The notes beneath the pieces are model-generated. The model saw nothing but the letters and a program-made list of their open reading frames with translations. It was not told the origin of the DNA and searched no databases. Below, piece after piece: positions 1 to 11,260 of a stretch of 64,000 nucleotides of DNA. Position 1 is the first letter of the stretch; each line of letters starts with the position of its first letter. A program made the position numbers and the translations under genes. The stretch is from Agrypnia vestita. Its lineage: Eukaryota > Arthropoda > Insecta > Trichoptera > Phryganeidae. The stretch lies in NCBI GenBank assembly GCA_016648135.1, contig JADDOH010002122.1:186001-250000 (forward strand), given 5' to 3'.

Positions 1-289
1 ATAATTTATATAAACACCAAAACCACTAACCATTTCTGTTACAAAACACAAATTTTCATAATTTTTTCAACATTCTCTTCAGAAGATTTCAAACTATGAA
101 TAAAAACACAGAAATTGAATACTACATATTTATTGACAAGAAAATTACAGAAAATATATATATCACTCCCGCTATCGCAGTTTTAGAATTGTTCTGTCAT
201 TTCAACATCCATATTGGAACTTTCCCTCGTGTTCGACATTTTGAAATCAAATTTAGGATTATAGAAATAAATAATAATAACAGTGTTTT

Positions 290-563
290 TAGAAAAAAAG
301 TGTGATTGAAAAAAGTTAGAACGCACTGATGCACGCCAAAAGTGAACTGTCGAAAAGAGCGCTACGGCGATGCTGGCATACCTATGAGCGTAGAAAAAAG
401 TGTGATTGAAGTAAGTTAGAACGCAATTTAATGAATAAAAATATGAACGCGGGAACACGACCGTCACTGACGCGCGCCAAAAGTGAGCTGTCGAAACGAG
501 CGCTATCGCGACGCTGGCATTTTTCGCGCACCGACCTACGAGCGCCATGGCGCTTGTCGGCAC
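290..563. repeat. Imperfect tandem duplication, two units
   Basis: Two units share the same order of words: AAAAAAGTGTGATTGAA, then GTTAGAACGCA, then CGCCAAAAGTGAGCTGTCGA and a GCGCTAYSGCGAYGCTGGCAT block. The second unit carries an extra insert of about 45 bases. The minus-strand reading frame across it (183-563) simply repeats the same peptide twice and resembles no family I know, so I treat it as repeat DNA. Nature of the parent element is unknown. Confidence 0.6.
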
Positions 564-960
564 TATAAGGGTTAAGCCGATCTATAAATAAACAAGACTG
601 AAACTGAAACTATTATATTTTGCGTTGTAGCATTAAGGCTGCGAAACATAAATGTTCGTATACACCTGGGACTCATAAGGTCACGATGTACGAAGCAAGA
701 ACTTTCTTACTGAGCACATATATAAATGTTTCCGGGAAGGTAATTAGTGTTCTTTGGGGACATTCTTAAATAAATAAATGAATTTCCAGTAATAATCCGC
801 CCTTTATCCGGTTTATATATTTAAAAAAAATAATTGTGTATAGTGAAACAGAGTTGTAATAAATAATCACTATTAACGTAAACATACATCATTGGTAATA
901 ATAACGGTGGCGGATTTAAATAGATAATTTCAGTCTTGCTATTTAAATAGATAATTTCGG

Positions 961-1012
961 AAAAATCATTTTACAATTTTACCGGAACCGGTATAATTGT
1001 AAAATGATTTTT
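961..1012. repeat. Near-perfect palindrome
   Basis: Arms at 961-985 and 988-1012 are reverse complements with one mismatch, separated by only AA; the centre is ACCGGAACCGGT. The region just downstream (about 1050-1095) recurs inverted near 51430-51470, so the palindrome probably belongs to a dispersed element rather than a host regulatory site. Confidence 0.75.
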
Positions 1013-1146
1013 ATAAACCGGTTAAATCAAGTCCGTGGTTAAAAACAAAATTATTAATATTTAAAGCATTAACTTTGTGGTTAGACATTATAACAGAATG
1101 TTAGTTAAGTGGCTGGGATAGTGAAATTGGTATCACGTTGTTAAGA

Positions 1147-1310
1147 CTTAGTAAAAACCACTACCAGATTTAGGGTCTACCGTTTTCGAGACGTACCCGT
1201 CTCTTCGTCAGGACCAACACTACACTACTATATTCACAACACTCACATACACCCCAATAGTATTGTTAAACTTTCATAAATATTGGTGAAAGGTAGTGGT
1301 TTTTACTAAG
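1147..1310. mobile_element. Foldback/MITE-like element with 19-bp perfect TIRs
   Basis: Left end CTTAGTAAAAACCACTACC (1147-1165) is the exact reverse complement of the right end at 1292-1310. The interior, read on the minus strand, holds a hammerhead-like core at 1174-1215: CTGACGA, a 5-bp stem and GAAAAC, with GGTC/GACC flanks. No transposase is present, so it is non-autonomous. The superfamily is not determined. Confidence 0.7.
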
Positions 1311-1885
1311 TTAACTAACATTCTGTTAAAAACAAAATAAATTGTATGTGCATGTTCTAAGGTTTACACATCGTTCAAAATCTTCTAGTTAGGGATTTCT
1401 TGGATATCCTGCCGAGTGCCTACGAAGTGTTTTCTGACATGAGCCTGAAGATGAACCCTGAACACAGAAACTCCAACCAGTAGAGTAATTTAATAATTTT
1501 AATCAAATTTGTCTAACCACTTACGCTACATACGCTCGGTTTGTTGGGTCGTTTCGGAAACCTTAGTCTACAGGTTTGTTATTTTTTAGGTTAGTTTAAC
1601 TTAAAATATCGATTGTTTTATCTGTGATGCTGTTCGTATTCACGTTGGGTCTTGACGGGGTTTCTTTAAGAGTCATAATATCCTTAGATTGGAGGTTTGC
1701 ATGTACAGCGGTTAAAATGTTCTCTCGATCAGCTGATCAGACTTCCCTTCGTATAAAATACAATTAAAAGAGATTTTTTTATCTTCTTCTTTAACAATCC
1801 CATGTCCGTACGTGATATCTTTGTGGTCTCGCCAACCTCTTGCAAGTATTTTTTTTTCTAAATCAATCATATATGTTAACTATCT

Positions 1886-2415
1886 TATCATTACGAGACC
1901 GTAGGAAGATAAAGAATTACACACAAATGAGGACTTACCACTACTCTGGAAATTTTACAGTAAATTGGAAATTTCTAGAAGGGTCTAGAGTAAACGTTAA
2001 AAATGCCGACTAAATTTGCAAAAATGTTTTGAAATTCGAAACTTTATATAAATGGGACGACGCCACTGTGTTTATTTTTATTTATTCTGACAGTTCTGCG
2101 ATTCCATAGAAAGCGGGCGACTAGTGCGAATTATAAGCGGCCAGTGGAATAAATTAAGAGAATATCTACCGGGCGCGGGCGTTCGACAGCGATCAGTGTC
2201 TTGAGACAACTCAATATAATGTTCACAGACATGCGACTATTCTAGAAGATGAGTATAAAGTGGTCCACAGATGAGTGATTAATGTGAATTAAAGAACAAT
2301 GTCCAGTAAAACGCGTGTTCAATGACTTTTGTGCATCATATTAAACGATGAATAATTTCATATATATATATATACAATAATTTAATTTATTTCCTACCGC
2401 TGCGATGTCACGACA
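1886..2415 (+). mobile_element. Degenerate solo LTR, family A, copy 1
   Basis: This block aligns by eye with the solo LTRs at 9459-10122 and 12004-12464. Shared words include GACCGTAGGAA near the start, ACTCTGGAAATTTTACAG, AAATGCCGACTAAA, TATAAATGGGACGACGCCA and a terminal CGACAATATT. The left end has lost the clean TGTCAC. No internal retrotransposon coding region adjoins it, which is why it is called a solo LTR. Orientation follows the better-preserved copy at 12004. Confidence 0.6.
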
Positions 2416-2589
2416 ATATTATAAATATTACAAAATAATCAATACATAATTTACTTGTATTTTTGTATTAAATTTTAAACGTCTTATATACTTTACATAA
2501 CAATATAAATATGGTTTTTATTATAAGTGTTAGATATGAAATGTATTCTTATACCAGATTAACTAGATCAATTTGACAGTATTGCCAAT

Positions 2590-2915
2590 TTTTACTCCCT
2601 TTCTTTTAACTCGTAGCGTCTGCATGTCTGTTGTCTGCTGAAAAAAACTTTGGAACGTTTTTTAACCCTTTTCCCGTGATCCAATCGAGCTGAAACTTTG
2701 CAGGCACACTCGTGGCGACGATAAAAATGTTCGAAAAAATTTTCGTTCAAAAAAATTTAATAATTATAGTATAATTTTGGATTATTCGAAATTTTAACGA
2801 TTTATATATTGTTTAATTTTCGAGCCCGACGCGTGGACTAGGCGCGAAACCTGTTTCAATGAGAAAGAGATCATAATAGAAACTTTGTTTTTAAGGGTTA
2901 GTTTTTTATCGTACA
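2590..2915. mobile_element. Non-autonomous element, ACTCCCTTTC family, copy A
   Basis: Starts TTTTTACTCCCTTTCTTTTA and contains words such as TTTTAACCCTTTTCCCGTGA, GATCCAATCGAGCTGAAACT and ACTCGTGGCGACGAT that recur inverted at 46742-47186 and at 55345-56019. The far side ends with the shared GGTTAGTTTTTT word. The paired ACTCCCTTTCT ends in copy B suggest a TIR transposon. No transposase is seen. Confidence 0.65.
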
Positions 2916-4780
2916 TTATACTACTTTTTCACAAGTGAACGACCTTAAATTATTGTTAAGTGTACTAAAATATTGGAACCGTTGATGAAACGTAGCCGGA
3001 GCTTTCGGTACTGGTGTGAAGATGTACCCTCATAATGATTTATGTAAATAGTAGATGTCGGCACACGACTACCACACAGACATAAAGATTAACAGAGTAG
3101 ATTTTCTCCTACGAAGGATAAAAACTTATAACGTTATTTGAATACAAAGGACGCCCAACATTTTAATTTTCATTATCTTTTGTACTCCACTTCGTCGGCG
3201 TCTTTTCACGAATGTTCCCTACGTTCTCTTTAACGAGGAATATTAATTCACCTGTCGTGGCTCGGGTCCTCATTAGGTACCCGACTAAATAAGACTATCT
3301 GTCGTGCCCTGGATCCACAAACGTGCTACTAGGGTCTTAGAGGTTGGGCTGAATGTCGAAACCTGGCGTAATGTACAACTTGTTTCTAAACAGCCTCTTT
3401 AGTCAAAATAAAATGAATTGTAAATAGAAACCTTTCAGGCTTGACAAAAGATATTAAACCAAATATAATATATATGTTACAGAAAAAATATTAAATTTCG
3501 ATAATGTATACATACATTAGCTAATATATGTATGCGAGTTTTAGTCATCCTATATATTGTTGCATTTCATGTACACTTTCATGAGATAATTATGATTTAA
3601 CTGGTAATTATGTGAACTCGCCGACGCGAACTGGTCACTTTCTAAACAAACAAGATCCGTCAAACTTTGTAATGTTTGATGGATCTTGTTTGGAGCAGTG
3701 GAGGGAAAAAGGCTAAGGAAGAAGATGAAGAAAATGTGTCTGATAGTATTTTTTACTACGAATAATTCTTTTATAATCATCGTAATGTGTAGATAATTCA
3801 TCCCCTTTAAAACCTAGTTTTATATTTATTCTTCTGTGTCTTTTCTTATATTACTGAAACACATTTATTTTTGAACTCCCCAAGTGCAATACAAATTACT
3901 GACAGAATTCCATTACATACAGAATTTTTCACGCATAAATTCTACATGAACATCGATATATTTCATTATAATGTCTTCACTCTAGAGAAATTTGTATGCA
4001 GCCCAATTCTAGGTAGGGTGAGCGAGAAAGAAATAATGTATATTTTTTAATATATTTTTTTCCGCAAATACACGTTCACCAATTATAGAAAAATATCTGC
4101 CTTGCGGGCTATCTGATATATCTCCTGAGTACCTACTTATAAATAAAACAAATCAGCCGACATATTTTTTGTTCAAATAATTTATATGTTTATAATAATA
4201 TGTAGCTTTTTCTGGTGAATACGTTCAATAAATCCACGTATTTACAATTAGATAGTATTATGAAATATTATAAATTGAGTACGAGCAAAAATATATAGAA
4301 ATTCTTATATGAACCAAAGCACTGTTTTATTCTGTCGTTGCCTCAAGTATTTGCCCAATTTCTTACATCTTCCGATGTCGACTCGTCGATATATATATGT
4401 GATTTATTTTTCCGTGCCAAGTCTTTCGTTAGCCCTTGTTGTACGCAAGCGTCTTATATTTTTTTACCATCCTCTTCTCATCTATACATACCTCTTCCCA
4501 AACTATCTAAGATACCCTTCATTAATAATGTCGGCAGCGCCTCATAATTTTATTTTATTTATTGATTTATATTTATTCGGAAAACCAACAGCTAAGAATA
4601 ACCAAGTAAATACAAAGAATGGGAAAGGTAAAAGCCAATTATAGGTTTTCACTAGTGGTATTTTCCTTCTTCCTTCCTTAAACTTCCTAAATTTCTCAGT
4701 CTATCGATATAGATTATCAGTGTGAGTGACTATATTTCCAATGAACTCATGTCTTTTAAAATCATTTTTAAGGCTTCACA
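2916..4780. other. No gene recognised
   Basis: AT-rich DNA with short chance reading frames. One hairpin is visible at 3646-3696: CAAGATCCGTCAAAC pairs with GTTTGATGGATCTTG around a short loop. The stretch 4541-4655 ends in A/T-rich repeats followed by a word (AAAGCCAATTATAGGTTTT) that recurs inverted at about 24515-24545, so it is probably a retroelement tail. I see no exon with coding character. Confidence 0.5.
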
Positions 4781-4840
4781 GTGATAGTGATGCTCTTAAA
4801 AATATACATTTTTATAAATTTAAGTTTAATAAAAATACTA

Positions 4841-4976
4841 AAGCCCGGTCGCCGAATAGAGAGAATTTCGTACATTGACCCTACGCTACGTATCCTTGTC
4901 GCTCGCGCACAATTATGTTGCTGTTACGCTCGCTCGCTGTGCCTGTGCGAGCGTGACAGCATCGGCGACCGGGCTT
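4841..4976. mobile_element. 136-bp MITE with TA target duplication
   Basis: Left end AAGCCCGGTCGCCGA (4841-4855) and right end TCGGCGACCGGGCTT (4962-4976) are perfect inverted repeats, and TA flanks both sides (4839-4840 and 4977-4978). A TA duplication and short GC-rich TIRs fit a Tc1/mariner-mobilised miniature element. The reading frames crossing it are shadows. Confidence 0.8.
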
Positions 4977-5060
4977 TATCTGTACTATCATGATGCTGTT
5001 TTTCTGAAAAATCCTTCTGGGGTTGTATTACGAATAAAAGAAATCTTGCCAAAATGATTT

Positions 5061-5300
5061 CTGTGTATAGTTTTCTGGGATTTTCTGCCATGTATATATG
5101 ATCTCTCTGGCCGACGCTTCGGATCCCATTGCAGGGTCCATCATCAGGGCTGATGTGTGATGATGGACTCTGATGATGATGCACCCTGCAACGGGAACTG
5201 CAAAATCGGCCAGAGAGGTCACATATACACGGCAGAATATCCCAGAAAAATATACGCAGAAAATTCTGAATGGCCGTGAAAACCTGAGAACATTTTTGGC
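5061..5300. mobile_element. Foldback element, family E, copy 1
   Basis: About 55 bases at 5061-5115 (CTGTGTATAGTTTTCTGGGA onward) pair with 5205-5259. The loop holds two opposed hammerhead-like motifs: minus strand at 5109-5150 (CTGATGA, stem, GAAGC, GTC) and plus strand at 5170-5213 (CTGATGA). The outer segment with GGTTTTCACGGCC also occurs in the copy at 49540-49645. A third copy is at 23865-23971. No coding capacity. Confidence 0.75.
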
Positions 5301-5989
5301 CAAAAATTGTTTCACAATATTTCAGTTCAAAGCATATAAGATCTAGGTACCATTTACAGACCACCAAAATACATACATGTACGTAGGTACCTCGTAACAA
5401 CCACCAGAGTAATAATGTCTTACATAATTTCAACAGGTGTGACTATCTAAATATAAACTCTTCGTAACATTGGTCTTTTTTAAAACTCAATACTATAAAT
5501 TGGAATATCTTATCTTATCTTTAGAAACAAACTTTATCTTATCTTATATGAAATAGTCGAGAAATTTGTACCCCACTCATATAAATATCATAGTACCTAC
5601 CCAAAGTAGTTCTATAACACTTTAATTAGCCTAATAGTGAAAAAAAATTGCACACAAAAATTACAGAGAAAGCGGATAAATATATGATTACGATACTTTC
5701 TCATCTTTAAGATATAAATGTAAACAATTATTTAATAAACTATTTAAAAAGTATGTATTTTAAATCGAAACTCAGATGAAACTAAATATAAATAAATTCT
5801 GGCAAAACACAAACTCTCTGGAAAATGGTGATTCAACCGTGCTCAGCACCATGCACTATAATAATACTTTCACCCACAGCAAAAACGGTATCTCTTTATC
5901 TGTTTGCACATCATTTCAAAAGTGTTTACGTGTGTGATGATCCCAACGAAATAATTACGAACTTCTCATGAACTAACGGAGCACTCATA

Positions 5990-8063
5990 CCACCTATTAG
6001 TTTTACTGAACAAGAAATTGCAATTAAAGCAACGAAATTGGACATAAAAAAGGATCAGGCTCGGATCAAATACCTCCAATATTCATTAAAAAATGTAGGT
6101 ACTGAACTGTTATAACTTTATCTGTAATCTTTAACCAATCCATTCAGATCGGTTACTTTCCTGATATAAGGAAACTTGCTTACATTACTCCAATCCACAA
6201 AAAGGTGATAAATCTGATATAAAAAAATACAGACCCATCTGCATTCTATTTGTATTACCAAAAATTCTAAAAAAACTAGTTCTAAGTAAAATCACTAACC
6301 CACTAACACACTAGTTCTAAGTAAAATCACTAAATCACTAACACAATAACCTTCACAGCTACGAAGATCGACTTGCCTTTTTGAAGATGCACAAACTTGA
6401 GTCCCGACGAAAAATATCCGATCTCATTGTGCTACACAAGATTCTCAGCGGAGCTATTGATTCTCTCTGTCTATCTGATATAAATTTGCATGTTAAACCC
6501 CGTATAAGAAACCCGGAGTTCTTCAGAATAAGTCAGCACACTAATAATGTCGGTTACTTTTCTCCCATTACAAGGTTGTGTCGCACATATAATTTGTATT
6601 GTGCCGACCCTAACATTGATGCTGATATTCTTGCAGACACGTTATCTTCGTTCAAAAACTCACTCATACACAACATCCATTTTCTAAACGACGACATGAA
6701 CCTATAGATCATTAAATACTAATCGCACTACACTCAAACACAAATATATAATATACATAAATGTACATGTGAAATATAATTAATTACAAAAATACATGTT
6801 ACTAGAGCATGCCGAAGACACTTGTAATTGGGATAATGGGCATAGTCTTCACTACAATGTTTATTATCTGAGTGTCATGTACCCATTATCCTGTTAGTGT
6901 CTCTAATAAAAAAATAAAATAAAAAATATGTCAAAATATTACTCATTCTCACCATGGATTTATAAACGGCAGATCAACCTTGATAAACTTACACTGTACA
7001 CGATATATATCTCTAAAAATTTAGATAATAGATAACAGGTGGATGCGATTTATACAGATTTTAGCAAAGCCTGACACAGCTTACTAGCAAAATTATATAA
7101 ATTGGGAATACAAGGGAATCTTTTAAGCTAGTTCACAAGCTATCTACTTGAAAAAAACCTGAAAGTCAAAATAAACAACTCTCTTTCACACAAGTTTATA
7201 GCAAGTAGTGGCATACCACAAGGTTCCCACATAGGACCGTTCGTATTTAATTGCTTCATTAACGACATTGTTGAAATTTTCAAAGACTCAATAAATATTT
7301 TACTATTTGCAGACGACATGAAAATTTACACTCCAATTAAATCCCCAAACGACTGCGTGATGCTACAAGTATTCTTAAAAAAACTCTATGATTAGTGTAC
7401 TACTAGTAAACTTTACTTAAAAACGGATAAATGTTAGATAAAAAACGTAAATCTAAATAAAGTATATGAGGTCAAGGATTTGGGCATCACATTAAATTTA
7501 AAATTAAACTATATAAGTCACATTAAAATATCTCCAATAAAAGATTGAAATGCTTGGATTTATAATTCGTAACTCTCAAAACTTTAAAATATTTTTTCTA
7601 CTTGCATACATCTGTCCAAATCTCCAGTGAGAAGTCAGTTGCAATTCTGCAGTCCATTATGGTTACCATATTATACAAGCCACATCCACCCAATAGAAAA
7701 GGTACGACACAAATTTTAAACTATTGATAAGGTATCTCAATCGAGCAAATAAACTACAACTATCTTCTACAAATTTCTAGGCTAATGAAACTCAGTGATA
7801 GACGTATACTAACAGCTGACTGAATTTTTCTATTCATAATAATTAATTGTAACAGATTGGATGCCCCTGACGTCCTATCGCTCATTACAATCAATGTGCC
7901 ACAAGGCATACCCGTTCTCAAAATATTTATTGTTGCAAAAAAACGAGCACTGCTCATTTTAAAACACTGTACGATTAATAGATTACTTACACTAGGGAAT
8001 GAATACGCACACATACCGAATATCTTCTGTGTTGCGTTTGAGTGCTACCGTATTCAACTTACT
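5990..8063 (+). mobile_element. Decayed jockey-like LINE, rearranged
   Basis: Plus-strand fragments translate, through many stops and frameshifts, to a non-LTR reverse transcriptase. Around 6010-6270 comes an IKKDQ-like stretch, LAYITPIHKKGD and YRPI. Around 6950-7390 comes HGFINGRST, YTDFSKA, SGIPQGSHIGP and the catalytic block LLFADDMKIY. Around 7540-7760 is the downstream region (LQFCSP-like, YLNRANK), and 7850-8063 is a C-terminal piece. Another copy's C-terminus (6381-6707) interrupts the RT. Jockey-clade assignment is from motif style and is moderately secure. It is not functional. Confidence 0.75.
6345..6935 (+). mobile_element. 5'-truncated LINE C-terminus nested in the jockey-like LINE
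   Basis: The frame at 6381-6707 encodes about 108 residues, including LESRRKISDLIVLHKILSGA, NLHVKPR and SPITRLCRTYN, typical of the C-terminal end of jockey-type pol proteins. It is followed by an A-rich tail at about 6905-6930. It sits between the YRPI and HGFINGRST motifs of the surrounding RT, where no such domain belongs, so it looks like a separate truncated insertion. A 35-bp tandem duplication (6275-6345) lies at the left junction. Confidence 0.6.
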
Positions 8064-8072
8064 TTACTCCTT

Positions 8073-8300
8073 ACTAGCTGTAACCCGTCAAAAATGACGG
8101 TACTTTTACAAGTCTGTTTCTAAGGAATAAGTATTTATTTAATTTATATTTAAAAAATATATAAAGGTATATGGAAAAAAAAATTTTCGTAAAAAATTTG
8201 AAAAAAAAAAATTTAACAAAAAAAATACTATAAAAAGTTACGGAGTTACACGAAGTTACGCGGACAGATAGACAACGAAATTATTATAATTGGGATTTAT
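8073..8300 (+). repeat. Short non-autonomous element with ACTAGCTGTAACCCGTC end
   Basis: Begins ACTAGCTGTAACCCGTCAAA and ends in GGACAGATAGACAACGAAA, the same layout (CTAGCTG start, GACAGA end) as the minisatellite elements at 20826, 22242 and 43086. A similar start (CTACCTGTAACCCGTCC) occurs at about 13151. This is probably the 3' remnant of an RTE-mobilised family. The interior is A/T-rich and non-coding. Confidence 0.45.
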
Positions 8301-8539
8301 TAGAGAAACATGGCAATCCATTTTAGTTTCTAACTCCGTTGCTTCATAAATTCTAATTACTTCACCGTTTGTTACTATTGAATGAACATTTTTTATTTTT
8401 TATACTTTCTTATTTTATATTATAAATTATGTATTTTGTGTAACCTCAAGTTATTGTTAAAGGAATTGTAACCGTTGAAATAAATAAATAAATAAATATA
8501 GACATAACCCAACGAAAATTTCTTTGTACACGATCTGGT

Positions 8540-8870
8540 TTAAAAAAATTACTACGAGCTTATTAATTTTGAAACAATTATGAAAAGATCAAACTAAATA
8601 TGCACTCTTAAAAAGTGTAATATCTTAATAAATAAGTCGCACTTTATTACGTAATATACGTTGTTACTTTGAAGAGACTCGGTTTGAAACGATTTTTTTC
8701 TTAAAAAAATAACGTCTACTGTAAAAAATACGGTTTGTTTATTATAGGATCTGATAATGCAAAAAAAAAACTTTAACTGCATTATACATGGGGGGGGGGG
8801 ACCATACGTACGCTGTGTCCCAGTCTCCTCGATTAATGAAGGGGTTTAGTTCATTTCTGTTCAATTTTAT
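8540..8870 (+). repeat. Dispersed repeat, family D, copy 1
   Basis: Words in order (TTTTGAAACAATTATGAAAA, ATCAAACTAAATA, ACTCTTAAAAA, AATAACGTCTA, AGAAGGGG/GAAGGGG, TTAGTTCATYTCTGT) are shared with 54137-54490 in the same orientation, and part recurs inverted at 18360-18510. A run of G residues at about 8791-8800 is inside it. No ends with TIRs were recognised and no coding capacity is visible. Confidence 0.65.
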
Positions 8871-9458
8871 CAATTGTTGATTTGCAACGAATGTAAACTT
8901 TATGGTCAGACATACATAATTACAAATACAAATTTCAATAAAAAACTAACTTCTTAGTAACTTAATTACTTTTAAATCTACCAGTTTTAATATCTTTGTT
9001 CTTTTCCAGGACGTGTGTATGCTGATAAATAAACTGTCAAATAAATTAGCCTGGTGTGCCTACGCAAAGCTGGTTTTTTGTTAAAAAAATTTAAAACCTT
9101 TTATTGTATTTTTTAATTTTCTCTGATGTCGTGTATACGGAAACATCACGTTACATCACATTTTTACTACATCACAATCAGTCACAATCCACCCCTGAGG
9201 CCTTTATAATCAGCGCGCCGTACAATGGGAAGCAGACAAGCTAAACCTCTTGCGGCGGGCGTGGTACTGTCGCATCAGGGGTGGATCCTAATTCACCTTT
9301 AGTAACCATAAATATTTAGTGAGGCGTATTTAGTATTTATTGGCTTTGTACAAAAAACCTCTAGTCGTTTAAAATTGCTGTTATTTTTATAGGATAATAA
9401 CTTAAACGTAATTCTTAGTTGAAACTATGTTCTTAAAAAAAGTTTCTCTTAAAAATAG

Positions 9459-10122
9459 TGTCACAAGACTGTAGAAATGGAAAGAAAAACACATAATCGA
9501 GGATTTTACTGCACTCTGGATATTTTACAGTAAATTGGAAATCATCAAGGAATCTGGTATAAACTACTATGTATATTCGCAAAACATCTTGAAATCCAAA
9601 AATGTATATAACTGGAACGACACCATTGAGACAATCTGTTGTTTTTGACAGCGAGGAAATAAATCGTAGAAAGGAAAAATGACCAGCGATAAAGTACCTG
9701 CCGACATGTGAGAAGTGTTTGATTATCAACAGTGATCAGTGCGACATAAACCACGTGAATCAGAATTTCTAGATACAAGTAGCTTGTAGGTCTTGCGGTT
9801 AGGACTCTCGCCTCGTGATCCAAAGGTCGCGGGTTCGGATCTCACTCCGGACCAGCGAGTAAGTCCTATTTTCATAGCACAAGCGTTTAGCTTAGTTTGA
9901 AAATAGTAAGAATATTGATGTGACATATATTCCGTGTTCGTATCTCTATTTTTTTTAATTTAAAAAAAAAATGGAAGATTCTCGAGTGACTAGTATGAGA
10001 TTTAGAGCAAATTACAGAATAGATCTCTACTTAAATTTATGTACAGTGATTTTAATAAATTAATACAATTTCAATCAATTTCAAGTGTTTGATTTGTTTC
10101 CCACAGCCACAATCCCATGAAA
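9459..10122 (+). mobile_element. Solo LTR, family A, copy 2, interrupted by a SINE
   Basis: Begins TGTCACAAGACTGTAGAAAT and ends near CACAATCCCATGA, matching the intact copy at 12004-12464 (TGTCACGAGACTGTAGAAAC, then GATCCCGTGACA). Interior words such as TTTACAGTAAATTGGAAAT and AACTGGAACGACACCA are shared with copy 1. The alignment is broken at about 9779-9965 by a tRNA-derived SINE, so the SINE inserted after the LTR. Confidence 0.7.
9779..9965 (+). mobile_element. tRNA-derived SINE, family S1
   Basis: The head carries a pol III B-box-like word (GGTTCGGATCTC) preceded by GTAGCTTGTAGGTCTTGCGG, followed by a tail with GCACAAGCGTTTAGCTTAGT, AATATTGATGTGACA and a T-rich end. It is nearly identical in plan to 52791-52975. 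It does not fold as a full functional tRNA and has the SINE tail, so it is not called a tRNA gene. It lies within the LTR at 9459. Confidence 0.75.
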
Positions 10123-10759
10123 AAATATTGTTTTTAAAAATATTATTGAAACACCCTCATCTCCATTCTTACTAATAATAATACCAGTAATATTTTACCT
10201 ACCTTAGAAATGATCGTGGCTATATAGAGCGGCGTAATTCTGGTGAAATTAATAAAATAGATTAATTAGAAATGAAATCTGAAAGGCAGACGCAAGTCCA
10301 TCCCTGATCTCATCACCTGTCCTGCCTTTGTTCTCTTCAAGTGACGGTAACAGCCGTTGTGATAATATTTGAAAATTTGTCAGTTTTTCAAAATCAATTT
10401 AAAATAAATCGTGTTTCTCGGCTATTAATATGCGACGCAATTTTCAAAAGAATTTCCGTTAAAAAATTATATTAATTATGTAATGTTTCATGGAATTTTG
10501 ATGAAATTTTGATATTTTGGTTGGCAGAACATTTTAAAATTAAGTTCTTAAAAAATTACCTGCGTATGCTGTTAAACTATTTAAATTAATCGTTGTAGGT
10601 GTATGTGCGATTAGGTACTGACAAATTATTATAATTCAAAAAGATTAGAGCCAACAGGAAAATCAAATACTTGTTGCGACAAGCGTTGCAGATACCAAAA
10701 AAATGTTTATGATGACGCACGTACACGTACGAGATTTGTCTCGGAGACTTGTCGTGAAG

Positions 10760-11260
10760 TGTGTAAAGGATGGCACAGAATTGAGAAGAGTGGAGCAAGA
10801 AGTGTGCGATGATTTACATATCGATCAAATGCTAGGCGTAAGTCTGAGAGATTGAATCAGAAATGAGGAAATCAGACACCGGACAAAAGGCACGGGCAGG
10901 TCATGTTGCCAGATGGGCACCCAGAGTTCTGCGGTGGAGACCATGGAACATGAAAAGAAGAACAATGAAGAAGACCATGCGCAAAAGCGTCCATATCGGC
11001 CCAGCACTTTCGCCGCCTGGTTGGCATTATTTTATGCTAAAGCGACCTCCTCGCTCGGCCTTCATCAATACAACACGCAGAGATGAAAACCGGGCGAGTC
11101 GGTCGCACAAAACCTTCAATGTCCCGCGAAAAGAGGAACAAGCCGGCCCCAGAAAACGTGGGCGATGATATTATACATGTCTCGGGTAGTGGGTGGATTA
11201 GAAAAGCCCAAAGGTTGGAGAAGAGCCCTACATCCAGCAATGATGGTTGAGGAAAAATAA
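10760..11260 (+). mobile_element. RTE-type LINE reverse-transcriptase C-terminus, decayed
   Basis: Plus-strand frames give MLGVSLRD, then (after a stop) IRNEEIRHRT, then in another frame VARWAPRVLRWRPW, and later DDIIHVSGSGWIRKAQ. This order (LGVSLRDRIRNEEIR, GH..R, W..RP, RW.DD, W...AQ) is the conserved tail of RTE-like and related insect LINE pol proteins. Stops and frame changes make it a dead fragment. Confidence 0.75.

Noticed and set aside
183..563. 126-codon minus-strand frame
   Set aside because: It translates a tandem DNA duplication; the repeated peptide follows from the repeat and no family is recognised.
4309..4644. 111-codon open frame
   Set aside because: Overlapping frames are open by chance in T-rich DNA; the 3' half is a retroelement tail shared with about 24515-24545 (inverted).
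9779..9850. tRNA-like sequence with a B box
   Set aside because: Same sequence plus conserved tail recurs at 52791; the acceptor stem does not pair, so it is a SINE head, not a tRNA gene.
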